From: an uncultured Lachnospiraceae bacterium
GTDB lineage: Bacteria > Bacillota > Clostridia > Lachnospirales > Lachnospiraceae
Reading direction: 5' to 3'
NCBI GenBank assembly: GCA_910584915.1
Contig: CAJUDM010000001.1
Coordinates: 305,592-369,591 of the forward strand
DNA length: 64,000 bases
The notes beneath the pieces were generated by a model, which saw nothing but the letters and a program-made list of their open reading frames with translations, did no database searches and was not told where the DNA came from. Positions 18,638 through 26,780 of the stretch are shown piece by piece (within the stretch, counting starts at the first letter, position 1; each line of letters begins with the position of its first letter). The position numbers and the translations under genes were made by a program.

Positions 18638-19534
18638 TCATACCCGAAGATGCTTCCTCACTGTGATAAAACTGCCCAGAAAACCGATGCCTACGCCGAT
18701 GCCCAGGGACAGGGGCAGCAGAATATGAAAAATTTCTTTCACCGGCAAAAATGTCAGCAGGTTTGTCAGGATCGAAAAGCGGTCCAGCACATACGCTACC
18801 GCCTTGTTATACACAAAATAGATGATCGCCAGCGGAATGCCCGCACCCACCAGGCCGATCAGGATCCCCTCCACCACAAAGGGCGAGCGCACAAAGAAAT
18901 CCGTTGCCCCGATGTATTTCATGATCGTGATCTCCTCGCGCCTCACATTGATGCCGATCGTCACAGTGTTGCTGATCAGGAATACCGAAACCCCTAACAG
19001 GATCGCGATCAGTCCGATAGAGACATAGCCGAGCAGAGAGTTAAACCCGGACAGCACATCCGCCGTCAGCTGGGAGCGGTTCACCTTTCTGACCTCCGGC
19101 ATGGACTCCAGATAGGTGACCAGGGAATCCTGCATGGAGACGTCGCTCAGATAGACTCTGTAGTTGGCACAGTTTTCCAGAGGGTTTTCCGTAAAGCCTT
19201 CCGCATACTCCGGCGGATAGTCCGCCTTCCAGTCCTCCCACGCCTGATCGGCGGAGATATATTCCACATCAGAGACTTCCATCCTGCCGGATATCTTCTG
19301 GCCGATCTCCTGTATGACGGTATCCTCGGTTCCCGCCTCAAAGAAAACGGTGACACAGACACCCTCCTCGGCGTTCTGCACCATATTCTGAAGATTTACC
19401 ACCACCGAGTAAAATATGCCGAACATGAACAGGCACGCCGTGATCGTCGCGATGGATGCCAGGGAAAAAAGCTTGTTTCGGAAAATATTGCGGAAGCCCT
19501 GTTTGATGGTATAGAAAAATGTACTAATCCTCAT
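18638..19534 (-). CDS. ftsX: Cell-division ABC transporter permease FtsX
   Basis: The 298-residue protein has one membrane helix after a short cytoplasmic tail, a large extracellular loop (about residues 50-170) and three C-terminal helices, the FtsX layout. The sequence GFRNIFRNKLFSLASIATI and NTVTIGINVRREEITIMKYIGA are typical. FtsEX turns ATP hydrolysis in the cytoplasm into activation of a cell-wall hydrolase outside. The start lies inside the end of ftsE (11-base overlap). The 198 bases between its stop and the M23 gene hold no clear gene. Confidence 0.93.
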   Translation of the reverse strand: MRISTFFYTIKQGFRNIFRNKLFSLASIATITACLFMFGIFYSVVVNLQNMVQNAEEGVCVTVFFEAGTEDTVIQEIGQKISGRMEVSDVEYISADQAWEDWKADYPPEYAEGFTENPLENCANYRVYLSDVSMQDSLVTYLESMPEVRKVNRSQLTADVLSGFNSLLGYVSIGLIAILLGVSVFLISNTVTIGINVRREEITIMKYIGATDFFVRSPFVVEGILIGLVGAGIPLAIIYFVYNKAVAYVLDRFSILTNLLTFLPVKEIFHILLPLSLGIGVGIGFLGSFITVRKHLRV

Positions 19535-20306
19535 CGATATACGCTCCCTTCTCCTCGTCGCTTATGATAACGCCTTTCTTCAGTGTCACAACCCTTTTTT
19601 CCATCTGGTTCACGATCTCTTTATTGTGGGTCACAACGAGCACGGTCGTCCCTCCCTTGTTGATCTCCTCCAGCATATTCATAATTTCCCAGGAATTCTT
19701 GGGATCCAGATTTCCTGTCGGCTCATCGCACAAAAGCAGCGTCGGCTCGTTTACCAGAGCCCTCGCGAGAGCCACCCTCTGCTGCTCGCCGCCGGAGAGC
19801 TGCTTCGGTTTTGCCTTGTACTTTCCGGCAAGCCCCACCGAGGCGAGGACAGCCGGCACATTCTTCCGCATCTGCTTTGTGGGTGTCAGCACGATCCTCT
19901 GCGCGAATGCCACATTTTCATATACGTTCCGGTCTTTCAACAGGCGGAAATCCTGAAACACAATGCCGATATTACGCCGGAATTCCGGAATCTTCCGGTG
20001 TCTGATCCTGTTCAGGTCATACCCCAGGACCTTTACAGTCCCCTCCGTCGCCGTCAGTTCCCTGAGCAGCAGTTTGATCATCGTGGATTTACCGGAACCG
20101 CTGTCCCCCACGATAAAGACAAATTCCCCACGCCTGATCCGCAGGTTGATATCGTTCAGAGCCGGCGAACCGGTCTCATAGGATTTGCTCACATTTTCAA
20201 GCACGATGATATCCCTCTCACCGCTTCTTTTCTTCCGTTTTCTCTTTACTGCTTTTTCCGCCACTTCGTATCCCTTTCTTTTGTGACCTGATTTTTGATC
20301 CGACAT
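19524..20306 (-). CDS. ftsE: Cell-division ATP-binding protein FtsE with basic N-terminal extension
   Basis: The ABC domain has Walker A GDSGSGKSTM, signature LSGGEQQRVALARAL and Walker B LLLCDEPTGNLDP, and is closest to FtsE. The start is uncertain: ATG at 20306 gives an extra 30-35 residues rich in Lys and Arg before the usual FtsE beginning at IVLENVSKSYETG, and no ATG has a strong site. A GTG start near 20205, behind AGAGGGA, would give a normal-length protein. It lies 18 bases after the PucR-like regulator gene and overlaps ftsX. Confidence 0.92.
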   Translation of the reverse strand: MSDQKSGHKRKGYEVAEKAVKRKRKKRSGERDIIVLENVSKSYETGSPALNDINLRIRRGEFVFIVGDSGSGKSTMIKLLLRELTATEGTVKVLGYDLNRIRHRKIPEFRRNIGIVFQDFRLLKDRNVYENVAFAQRIVLTPTKQMRKNVPAVLASVGLAGKYKAKPKQLSGGEQQRVALARALVNEPTLLLCDEPTGNLDPKNSWEIMNMLEEINKGGTTVLVVTHNKEIVNQMEKRVVTLKKGVIISDEEKGAYIDED

Positions 20307-20333
20307 GATACACATCTCTGTGTAAGTGCCAGT

Positions 20334-21416
20334 TTAGTAGTCAAATGTTTCCATATATTTCATGTATTTCACGACCATCAGCGCGATCTTGAAAGTGATC
20401 GCGTCCTCAAACACCCGAAGATCTAAGCCTGTCGCCTTCTGCAGTTTATCCAGCCTGTAGACAAGTGTGTTTCTGTGGATAAAAAGCTGTCTGGATGTCT
20501 CTGATACATTCAGGCTGTTCTCAAAAAACTTGTTGATCGTCGTCAGCGTCTCCTCATCAAAATCATCCGGGCTCTTTCCGCCGAATATCTCCCTGATGAA
20601 CATCTTACAGAGGGGGATCGGGAGCTGATAGATCAGACGCCCGATGCCAAGTTCACTGTATGCCACCACATTCCGGTCGCTGAAGAATATTTTGCCCACA
20701 TCAAGCGCCATCTTCGCCTCTTTATAAGAACGGCTGACGTCCTTGATCTCCTTCACGACCGTACCGTAGGATACTCTGACGTTCTTCATGCCCTCCTTCA
20801 CCAGAAAACTCTCTAACGCCTTCGCCCCCTTCTCTATCTCCGCCGCGGAATCCCCTTCGCTCAGATCCCGCACCACGATCACATTATTCTCGTCCACCGC
20901 CGTGACAAAATCTCTGATATTCGTATTTCCGCCGCGCACGATCTCCAGCACGTTGCAGTCCTTTGTGCTGTCTGTCTCAATGATCATCACCACCCGCCTG
21001 ACATCCGCCTGGATATGCAGCTTTTTCGCCCTGCTGTAAATATCCACGAGCAGCAGGTTGTCAAGCAGCAGGTTTTTGATGAAGTTATCTTTGTCGAACC
21101 GTTCTTTATACGCGACCAGCAGGTTCTGGACCTGGAAGGCGACCATCTTTCCCACCATGTATACGTCCTCGCCGGAGCCGCCGGCGATCAATATGTATTC
21201 CAGCTGCTGTTCATCATATATCTTGAAGTACTGATATCCCTGGATCTCCTGTGAATCCGCCGGAGACTGTGCGAATTCCATCGCCGGCTTTTCACACTCA
21301 TACATGCTCACAGTCGCGGCAACCTCTTTCCCGTCGATATCCATGATGCAGAGTTCCACTCTGGCGATCGCTTTTAATCCTTCAATAGTATTCTGCAAAA
21401 TCTGGTTTGAAATCAT
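20334..21416 (-). CDS. PucR/CdaR-type transcriptional regulator
   Basis: The 360-residue protein has an N-terminal sugar-diacid-recognition-like domain (ILQNTIEGLKAIARVELCIMDIDGKEVAATV), a central GGDEF-like fold region, and a C-terminal PucR helix-turn-helix (NVSETSRQLFIHRNTLVYRLDKLQKATGLDLR). Known relatives sense small organic acids such as glycerate or glucarate. The ATG at 21416 follows GGAGGG. It is directly upstream of ftsE with an 18-base gap, so it may be cotranscribed with the division genes; the effector is unknown. Confidence 0.85.
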   Translation of the reverse strand: MISNQILQNTIEGLKAIARVELCIMDIDGKEVAATVSMYECEKPAMEFAQSPADSQEIQGYQYFKIYDEQQLEYILIAGGSGEDVYMVGKMVAFQVQNLLVAYKERFDKDNFIKNLLLDNLLLVDIYSRAKKLHIQADVRRVVMIIETDSTKDCNVLEIVRGGNTNIRDFVTAVDENNVIVVRDLSEGDSAAEIEKGAKALESFLVKEGMKNVRVSYGTVVKEIKDVSRSYKEAKMALDVGKIFFSDRNVVAYSELGIGRLIYQLPIPLCKMFIREIFGGKSPDDFDEETLTTINKFFENSLNVSETSRQLFIHRNTLVYRLDKLQKATGLDLRVFEDAITFKIALMVVKYMKYMETFDY

Positions 21417-21748
21417 CTTGTCCCTTCCCTCCTGTGTGCCTGCCGCACATCTGCGATGCGGCATAGCTCATTATACATTTTCAACAATACATTTTCACCC
21501 CATAAAAGGCTTTTTTCACAACCTATTTTTTATTCTAAAACAAATGCACAAATAAATCTACCTCTTTTCGAAGATTTTTTGTCTGTTTTTTTATGTTTTT
21601 TCCAAAATTTGTATATTTTTAACAATAGTCAACCTATACAAACAGAAAAATCCTCCTCAATCCCCCTCATCCCCCTGTACGACAACAGGCTCTTTTCCGG
21701 TATATCAGAAAAGAGCCTGCTTTTTATTTCTGCTTTCCGCGGGGTATT
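21417..21748. other. AT-rich intergenic region
   Basis: No gene seen. The part 21480-21640 is strongly AT-rich and probably holds the promoter of the regulator-ftsEX unit, but no convincing -35/-10 pair was fixed. A hairpin at 21686-21719 is listed separately. Confidence 0.5.
21686..21719. terminator. Bidirectional terminator hairpin
   Basis: CAGGCTCTTTTC pairs perfectly with GAAAAGAGCCTG. A CTTTTTATTT tail follows on the plus strand and an A-rich stretch precedes on that of the glycosyltransferase gene, which ends 30 bases away on the minus strand. The stronger T-run points to plus-strand termination, where no upstream gene is known. Confidence 0.55.
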
Positions 21749-22468
21749 TCACTCCGTGTCCGCACCATCCGACTGCGGCGATTCATTCTGTTCCTTCTCT
21801 CTCGCCTCATGGTACTCCTGGATCTGCCGCTGGAAAAGAAGGTGATACCATTTGCTGAGCAGCCTCCTCAAAAAGGGCACCTTTTTGCTTCCCAGCACCA
21901 TCTGATGGTCCAGGGCAAGCCATATATCCGCATTCAGGATCTTTTTCATGCCCTCTATCAGCCTTCCCTGGCGTTCAAACTGCAGGCGGGATATCACCGC
22001 CGCAGGCGCGAGGGCGTTGATCCTGTTGGCTTCGTCATCCCACTCTTCCTGCATCCCGCTGACCACGCCTGCTCCCGCCACGATCAGATCCTCCCTGATC
22101 GCCCTCAGATCCGCTTCCAGCCTCTCTAATTCCTCCTCCGATTCCGCAAGCAGATACAACGGTTTTTTTCCTCTGTCCAGGCGCTTCAAAACTTCCTTGA
22201 TGTAGTCCTGATTCTCTACTTCATGGATGCGGTCCCTGTCTCTGACGCCCGCCTGCCTCACGATCTCCGCATCGCTCCAGACGACCAGGTCAGCTCCCCT
22301 GATCCATTCCTGCTGTTCCTCCGAGACTCCTGCCCCCACCAGAATCTTTGCGGAAATAAAAAGGATCGTATTCAGGCTGCCGCTCCCCAGAAACCTGTCC
22401 GTGATACCGATAGATTCCCGAAGGGAATAATCCGTCAGATTCATCCCCAGTAAATTAAGTTTTTGCAT
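21749..22468 (-). CDS. WecG/TagA/CpsF-family glycosyltransferase-like protein
   Basis: The 239-residue protein matches the GT26 family in overall layout: an N-terminal segment with FISAKILVGAGVSEEQQEW and ADLVVWSDAEIV, the KPLYLLAESEEELERLEADL Rossmann strand, and a C-terminal region LDHQMVLGSKKVPFLRRLLSKWYH. Family members transfer N-acetylmannosamine or similar sugars to a lipid-linked acceptor in wall polymer synthesis. Some usual residues (for example the GxxxQE motif near the end) are not obvious, so it may have a different activity. It starts after AAAGGGG. Confidence 0.7.
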   Translation of the reverse strand: MQKLNLLGMNLTDYSLRESIGITDRFLGSGSLNTILFISAKILVGAGVSEEQQEWIRGADLVVWSDAEIVRQAGVRDRDRIHEVENQDYIKEVLKRLDRGKKPLYLLAESEEELERLEADLRAIREDLIVAGAGVVSGMQEEWDDEANRINALAPAAVISRLQFERQGRLIEGMKKILNADIWLALDHQMVLGSKKVPFLRRLLSKWYHLLFQRQIQEYHEAREKEQNESPQSDGADTE

Positions 22469-22580
22469 GTTATCCCCTTTGTGAAGAACCCGCCGGTTCT
22501 TCCTTTACCCCTGAATACAGTATAGTATAGCAGATAGGGCTGGATTCCGCAAGGTTTGTGTCGTCAGGGGAGGACATATC

Positions 22581-22756
22581 GTAATAGTTCAGCCATTCGG
22601 CTGAACTATTACACTGATGCACACAAAATGCTCCAAAGTCGCATTTTGGCGCCTGCACAACTCGTAAAATCGCTTGCAGAGCGATTTTACTCGCGGAATA
22701 TTGAAAGGCTTCACTGTTACGACATATCCATAACAGTGAAGCCTAAAGGCTGAACT
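22581..22756. other. Multi-hairpin intergenic element A with alternative closing stems
   Basis: Four strong hairpins follow one another: 22581-22612 (14 perfect pairs), 22624-22648 (8), 22664-22690 (11) and 22707-22743 (13). GGCTGAACT occurs at both 22599-22607 and 22748-22756, and AGTTCAGCC at 22586-22594 can pair with either. The second pairing makes a cloverleaf: one closing stem around three arms. Elements with the same plan but different sequence lie at 40890-41054 and 45363-45489. No protein is predicted in 22469-22936. Confidence 0.6.
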
Positions 22757-22936
22757 GTTGCCAATTTTAAATAATATGTTCAGAATCCTCTGGACAAAAA
22801 TGTGCTGTGCATTTATACTGAAAATAGTTCTGTAACAGATTCAGCATACTGTCAGGCCGGATGGGACCAAAAGCATTCTGTCAGCGACAATTGTGTCCGT
22901 CCCGCAATATGCAGAGATGCTGGAAAGGAGGATAAG

Positions 22937-23137
22937 ATGGATATTGCCGGTTTATCAACTTCCATGTCAATGGCAAACCTTCAGACCGGATGGGGGATGA
23001 AGATGCTTGACAAGGCTATGGATAACGCAAGGTCTCAGGGGGCTCAGCTCGCTGAAATGATCTCGTCCGCTCCGGCTGCCTCGATGGAACTTTCTGTCAA
23101 TCCCTATCTGGGAAGTAATTTCGATGTCCGCGTGTAA
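22937..23137 (+). CDS. YjfB-like small protein
   Basis: The 66-residue protein begins MDIAGLSTSMS, contains GWGMKMLDKAMDNA and ends with SVNPYLGSNFDVRV. This matches the YjfB family (described as putative motility protein) in size and pattern: a short helix-rich protein with methionine-rich faces and a conserved C-terminal hydrophobic Asn-Pro segment. A strong GGAAAGGAGG site lies nine bases before the ATG at 22937. It ends 21 bases before the acyltransferase gene and probably shares a transcript with it. No flagellar genes are seen nearby. Confidence 0.7.
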   Translation: MDIAGLSTSMSMANLQTGWGMKMLDKAMDNARSQGAQLAEMISSAPAASMELSVNPYLGSNFDVRV

Positions 23138-23157
23138 AAATGTCAGGAGAGAGATAC

Positions 23158-24282
23158 ATGTTTTCCAAAAAGCACTCAACCATCACCAAAGGCATCCTGA
23201 TCATTCTCATGCTGGCACATCATGTGTTTTTTCCGGACAATATGGCTCTCTATGAGGTAAATACCATTCTCAAAAATCCTGTTCTCATCGCTCAGATCGT
23301 CACTTTTTTTAAGATCTGCGTCGCCGGGTTTTCCTTTATTTCAGCGTTCGGCATCACCCGGACTCTGACTCAAAAAAACACAGAAAGCCCGGCTGAAATT
23401 ATGTCCGTTATCATAAGAAGGCTGATCAGGCTGGAATCCGGCGTTGTCATCATATATATTTTTGCCATACTGTATAAATATTTTGTTATGCATCAGCCGA
23501 TCGGGCTTTTTTATGCCCAGGCTGATATGGATCCTGCCCATATCCTGCTCAGCATATGTATTGACGGCCTGGGGCTTGCCGCTTTTATGGGAACCGTTCC
23601 TCTGAACGTGACCTGGTGGTATCTCTCCTACGCCGTTCTGCTGATCGTTGTGATGCCCTTTATCTATATGGCATACCGGAGATTCCGGTATCTTCTGCTG
23701 CCCGCCGCCTGCATGGTCTGTCTTGTCATTCCCGGGATGCGGCTGGAATTCTGGTGTTATCTGCCAACAGTCTTTTTGGGATGCGCTTTCGCATATGAAA
23801 ACTGGTTTGAGAAGCTGCGGGAATGGGGCAGGCGCGGAAAAACAGCAGACGGCCCGGAAACCATACGGCGAAACGGTAATTTTTCTTCTCATGCTTTCCG
23901 GTGCATAATAAAAACAGGCAAATTTCTCGCCTGTCTGTTTTTGCTGTACCTGTCTTATCTTCTCAGCAAGTACGCCGCGCTGGAGTTCAGCTATCTGCTG
24001 GTATTCGTGATCCCGTATATGGCGTACGAGTTTATCGCCTGTATACCGGGCCTGAATTTCTGCCTCGAATTTCTCGGAAAACACGCCGCCAATATCTTTC
24101 TGGTACACACCTTTATCTACTATTATTTCTATCCCGACTTTATCTATTCTTTTCAGGATTCCTGGAAGATACTTGCCGTATTGCTCACTGTATCCCTGGC
24201 TGTCTCCATCATAGTCGAATCATTTAAAAAATATACCGGTTACAGCCAGCTGACGGAAAAACTGCTGCGCAGGATCAACTGA
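23158..24282 (+). CDS. Membrane acyltransferase (acyltransferase 3 family)
   Basis: The 374-residue protein has about ten membrane helices and the family features STITKGILIILMLAHHVF near the N-terminus (a catalytic-type histidine at the end of helix 1), NVTWWYLSYAVLL and a C-terminal helix with FLGKHAANIFLVHTFIYY. Such proteins O-acetylate or otherwise acylate extracellular sugars or peptidoglycan. The ATG at 23158 follows AGGAGAGA; an in-frame ATG 18 bases upstream lacks a site. Acceptor unknown. Confidence 0.8.
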   Translation: MFSKKHSTITKGILIILMLAHHVFFPDNMALYEVNTILKNPVLIAQIVTFFKICVAGFSFISAFGITRTLTQKNTESPAEIMSVIIRRLIRLESGVVIIYIFAILYKYFVMHQPIGLFYAQADMDPAHILLSICIDGLGLAAFMGTVPLNVTWWYLSYAVLLIVVMPFIYMAYRRFRYLLLPAACMVCLVIPGMRLEFWCYLPTVFLGCAFAYENWFEKLREWGRRGKTADGPETIRRNGNFSSHAFRCIIKTGKFLACLFLLYLSYLLSKYAALEFSYLLVFVIPYMAYEFIACIPGLNFCLEFLGKHAANIFLVHTFIYYYFYPDFIYSFQDSWKILAVLLTVSLAVSIIVESFKKYTGYSQLTEKLLRRIN

Positions 24283-24316
24283 CATATATGACCGCCGCAT
24301 ACGCCCTCAGACAGGC

Positions 24317-25276
24317 TTACAAAAGCATGGCGCTGAACACCGTCTCAAACAGGATATACAGGACTGCCAGCGTCACACCGATCACCAGGCATACGCTCCA
24401 GAGCCTCTCCCTCTTAATCTTTCTCGACGCCCAGATCGTCCGCAGGAAGTTCTGTTTCCCCTCGTTGGAAGCGATCCATGTCACTACGCAGAAGGCGATG
24501 GCTGTACATATCACCGCGAGAAGCAGATAGACTGCGATCACCAGCACCAGCTCCTCCGGATCATTGTTAAACCCCGCCAGTTCCTCCTCCATAAGTTCCG
24601 GGAATAATCTGTCCTCCAGATACATCAGGCACACGCTCTGCCCGTTAAAGACGATGTGCACGATAAGGGGCGCGAGCGTGGAATCCGCCGCCTCCGCAAG
24701 CAGTGCCATCATGATCCCTAAAAGCAGCGCATACGCCGCCTGATTCAGGTTCATATGCATCAGCGCGAACAACAGCCCCGACATCAAAACCGCCCCGAAA
24801 ATATTGCCGGAACGCCTGAATCCCCGGAAAAACGCGCCTCGGAAGACTACTTCCTCACAGAACGGTCCGAATACCGCCATGATCAGAAACATAACGACAA
24901 AGGGGACATCTAAAATGTCCCCCGCAAGGTCTGCTACCACATTATCCACAAAGATCATGGATATCGCATTTGCAAGTGTTGTCAATGGCATCAGTAAGAA
25001 CGCATAAAGGACCGTCATAAGGGCTGTGGATATTTTGATGCGCCGAAATCCCAGTGTATCCCTGAATATCTTTTCGCCTCTGTATTTCCTGCACCCGACC
25101 AATATCACGAGCGCCAAAGGTATTACATTGACGGACTGCGCTATTATCAGATTTTCCACTATCCCGATCTCTCTCGCCGAGGTACCCGCCATATAATATA
25201 CTGCTATTCCGAACATCAGCAGAAAATAGCCCAGTATCTGCAACAGAAAGACAACTCCGATCCTTTTACTGTTCAT
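24317..25276 (-). CDS. CPBP-family intramembrane glutamic endopeptidase
   Basis: The 319-residue protein has about eight membrane helices and the CPBP (Abi) motifs: FCEEVVFRGAFFRGF (motif 1, EExxxR, about residue 140), FALMHMN (motif 2) and the HIVFNGQSV (motif 3). These are Rce1-like intramembrane proteases. It starts five bases after the HPr-like gene with no strong site of its own, so it is probably translated by coupling. Substrate unknown; family members act in bacteriocin immunity or in processing of regulators. Confidence 0.85.
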   Translation of the reverse strand: MNSKRIGVVFLLQILGYFLLMFGIAVYYMAGTSAREIGIVENLIIAQSVNVIPLALVILVGCRKYRGEKIFRDTLGFRRIKISTALMTVLYAFLLMPLTTLANAISMIFVDNVVADLAGDILDVPFVVMFLIMAVFGPFCEEVVFRGAFFRGFRRSGNIFGAVLMSGLLFALMHMNLNQAAYALLLGIMMALLAEAADSTLAPLIVHIVFNGQSVCLMYLEDRLFPELMEEELAGFNNDPEELVLVIAVYLLLAVICTAIAFCVVTWIASNEGKQNFLRTIWASRKIKRERLWSVCLVIGVTLAVLYILFETVFSAMLL

Positions 25277-25281
25277 CTATG

Positions 25282-25518
25282 TTAGTCATTCTCCATCATG
25301 AAGTTTACAAGTTTACCGATATCTTCCGGTTCATATGCGATGATCTCCAGCTCGGGGATCTCACCGTTAGAGAAGATGTTTGCCATAGACACATACTGCG
25401 ACAGTTTGGATTTCAGATTCAATCTGTCACCCTCGCCCGTAACCAGCTCTACCTTACCTGAGCAGTTGTCAACTACCTTGAAAAACTTTTCGATGTCCTT
25501 AATGTTCTGTACTTTCAT
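25282..25518 (-). CDS. HPr-like protein without the active-site histidine
   Basis: The 78-residue protein has the size and secondary-structure plan of HPr. The middle segment DRLNLKSKLSQYVSM aligns with the region after HPr strand 3 (NLKSIMG in ordinary HPr). The N-terminus has no GxHARP motif, so it cannot accept phosphate from enzyme I at His15. It starts after AGGAG. It precedes the CPBP protease gene by five bases. A palindrome like a catabolite-control site lies about 100 bases upstream. Function unknown. A related protein is encoded at 37690-37920. Confidence 0.7.
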   Translation of the reverse strand: MKVQNIKDIEKFFKVVDNCSGKVELVTGEGDRLNLKSKLSQYVSMANIFSNGEIPELEIIAYEPEDIGKLVNFMMEND

Positions 25519-25621
25519 TTTGTACTCCTTTCTCCCCGCGTGTCTCTGCGGGAACCAACTCTCAATTCATTTTTGTTTACACCATTGATTTTACTCACTT
25601 TTTTCCAAATTGCAATAGGCG

Positions 25622-25633
25622 GAAAACGTTTTC
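25622..25633. promoter_or_regulatory. Candidate cre-like palindrome
   Basis: GAAAACGTTTTC is a perfect 12-bp palindrome with central CG and matches 12 of 14 positions of the CcpA cre consensus. It lies 104 bases upstream of the HPr-like gene. Confidence 0.35.
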
Positions 25634-25743
25634 TCTCTTTTCACACGTTTTTGGCACCAAATATTTTTTAGCATTGGCAAAATTGCACAATTTTAATATT
25701 TAATTTTTGTGTATTTTGCCCAAAAATCTGTTCCTGCAACTTT

Positions 25744-26577
25744 CTACTCTATTTTGCGGATGGACTTTTCGTTAATTTCAATACGGCGCTCCCTGTATAA
25801 ACGCCCCACGGCACGCTTGAATTCGTTTTTACTCATGCCCGTTTCCCTGCGGATTACCTCAGGATCTGCCTTATCCGAAAAAGGAAGCTCGCCGCCGGAA
25901 CTCTCTATCATTTCCATCAGCCTTTCCGCATCCTTATCCATCTGAAGGTACGCCTTCTGGCGTACTGACAGATCCAGCTTGCCATCCGCTTTCACCTCGT
26001 TCACCCGCGCCGTGATAACATCCCCCACCCGGAAGCTTTTCTCTCCGAACATCTGGTTTTTCGGGATCAATGCGGAATATCTGTCATCCACAGCCACAAA
26101 CACGCCAAAGTTGCCGCTGATCTCATAGATGCGCCCTGTCACCGTATCGTCCTTTTGGTAAGGGCTGTCATACCTCAGATAATGGTACAGCTTCATCGTC
26201 GCGCACAGCCGCCCGCTCTTGTCGATATAGAGCGCTGCCAGACAATCCTCCCCCGGCATCACCTTCTTTGTCTGTTCCTTGAAAGGCAGAAGCAGTTCCT
26301 TCTCCAGTCCCCAATCCAGAAAAGCACCGATCTTTGTCACATCCGATACTCTTAAAAGCGCCACCTCTCCCAATGTGAGCTTCGGGGTATTGATCGTTGC
26401 GATCAGCCGGTCCGCCGAATCCCTGTAAATAAAAACCTCCAGTTCATCTCCTCTTTTCGTCCCTGCCGGCACCTGCTTTTTCGGCAATAATACCCTCTCT
26501 TTTTCATCGCCCAGGTAAACACCGAATTCAACCTCTTTTACCACTGTCAGTCTCTGCTGTCTTCCCAATTCAAACAT
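25744..26577 (-). CDS. cvfB: CvfB-like S1 RNA-binding protein (YitL family)
   Basis: The 277-residue protein has several S1-like beta barrels (VKEVEFGVYLGDE, VTKIGAFLDWGLEKELLLPF, EISGNFGVFVAVDDRYSALIP) and a C-terminal winged-helix region (GMSKNEFKRAVGRLYRERRI). This is the CvfB/YitL layout, a regulator of virulence and RNA handling in Firmicutes. The ATG at 26577 is chosen because the conserved part begins there; codons upstream overlap no site and would add a non-conserved His/Lys tail. Confidence 0.88.
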   Translation of the reverse strand: MFELGRQQRLTVVKEVEFGVYLGDEKERVLLPKKQVPAGTKRGDELEVFIYRDSADRLIATINTPKLTLGEVALLRVSDVTKIGAFLDWGLEKELLLPFKEQTKKVMPGEDCLAALYIDKSGRLCATMKLYHYLRYDSPYQKDDTVTGRIYEISGNFGVFVAVDDRYSALIPKNQMFGEKSFRVGDVITARVNEVKADGKLDLSVRQKAYLQMDKDAERLMEMIESSGGELPFSDKADPEVIRRETGMSKNEFKRAVGRLYRERRIEINEKSIRKIE

Positions 26578-26651
26578 ATCCTGTTCTCCCGTCCTCTTAT
26601 CCATATGCGGCGGCGCCGCATGTGGCTTTCCATCTCTCTGCATCCTGTTTA

Positions 26652-26780
26652 CTGTTCCCGATCTGTTTCTTATACTCCGGGCATCGCCCTCCGCTGCTCC
26701 CGGTCCGCTTCTTTATGTCTCAGGCATTGCCCTCCCGCTGCTCCCGGTCCACTTCTTTATGCTTCAGGCATTGCCCTCCG
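26652..26780. repeat. Three degenerate tandem copies of a 42-44 bp unit
   Basis: Units at 26652-26693, 26694-26737 and 26738-26780 share the frame CTGCTCCCGGTCC, CTTCTTTATG and CAGGCATTGCCCTCC. Copies two and three differ at about four bases; copy one is more diverged. The last copy covers the final codons and stop of the thioesterase gene, so the array probably grew from the gene end. Confidence 0.75.

Noticed and set aside
26652..26780. Possible CRISPR array
   Set aside because: The units are directly joined with no unique spacers and only three copies, so it is a tandem repeat and not a CRISPR.
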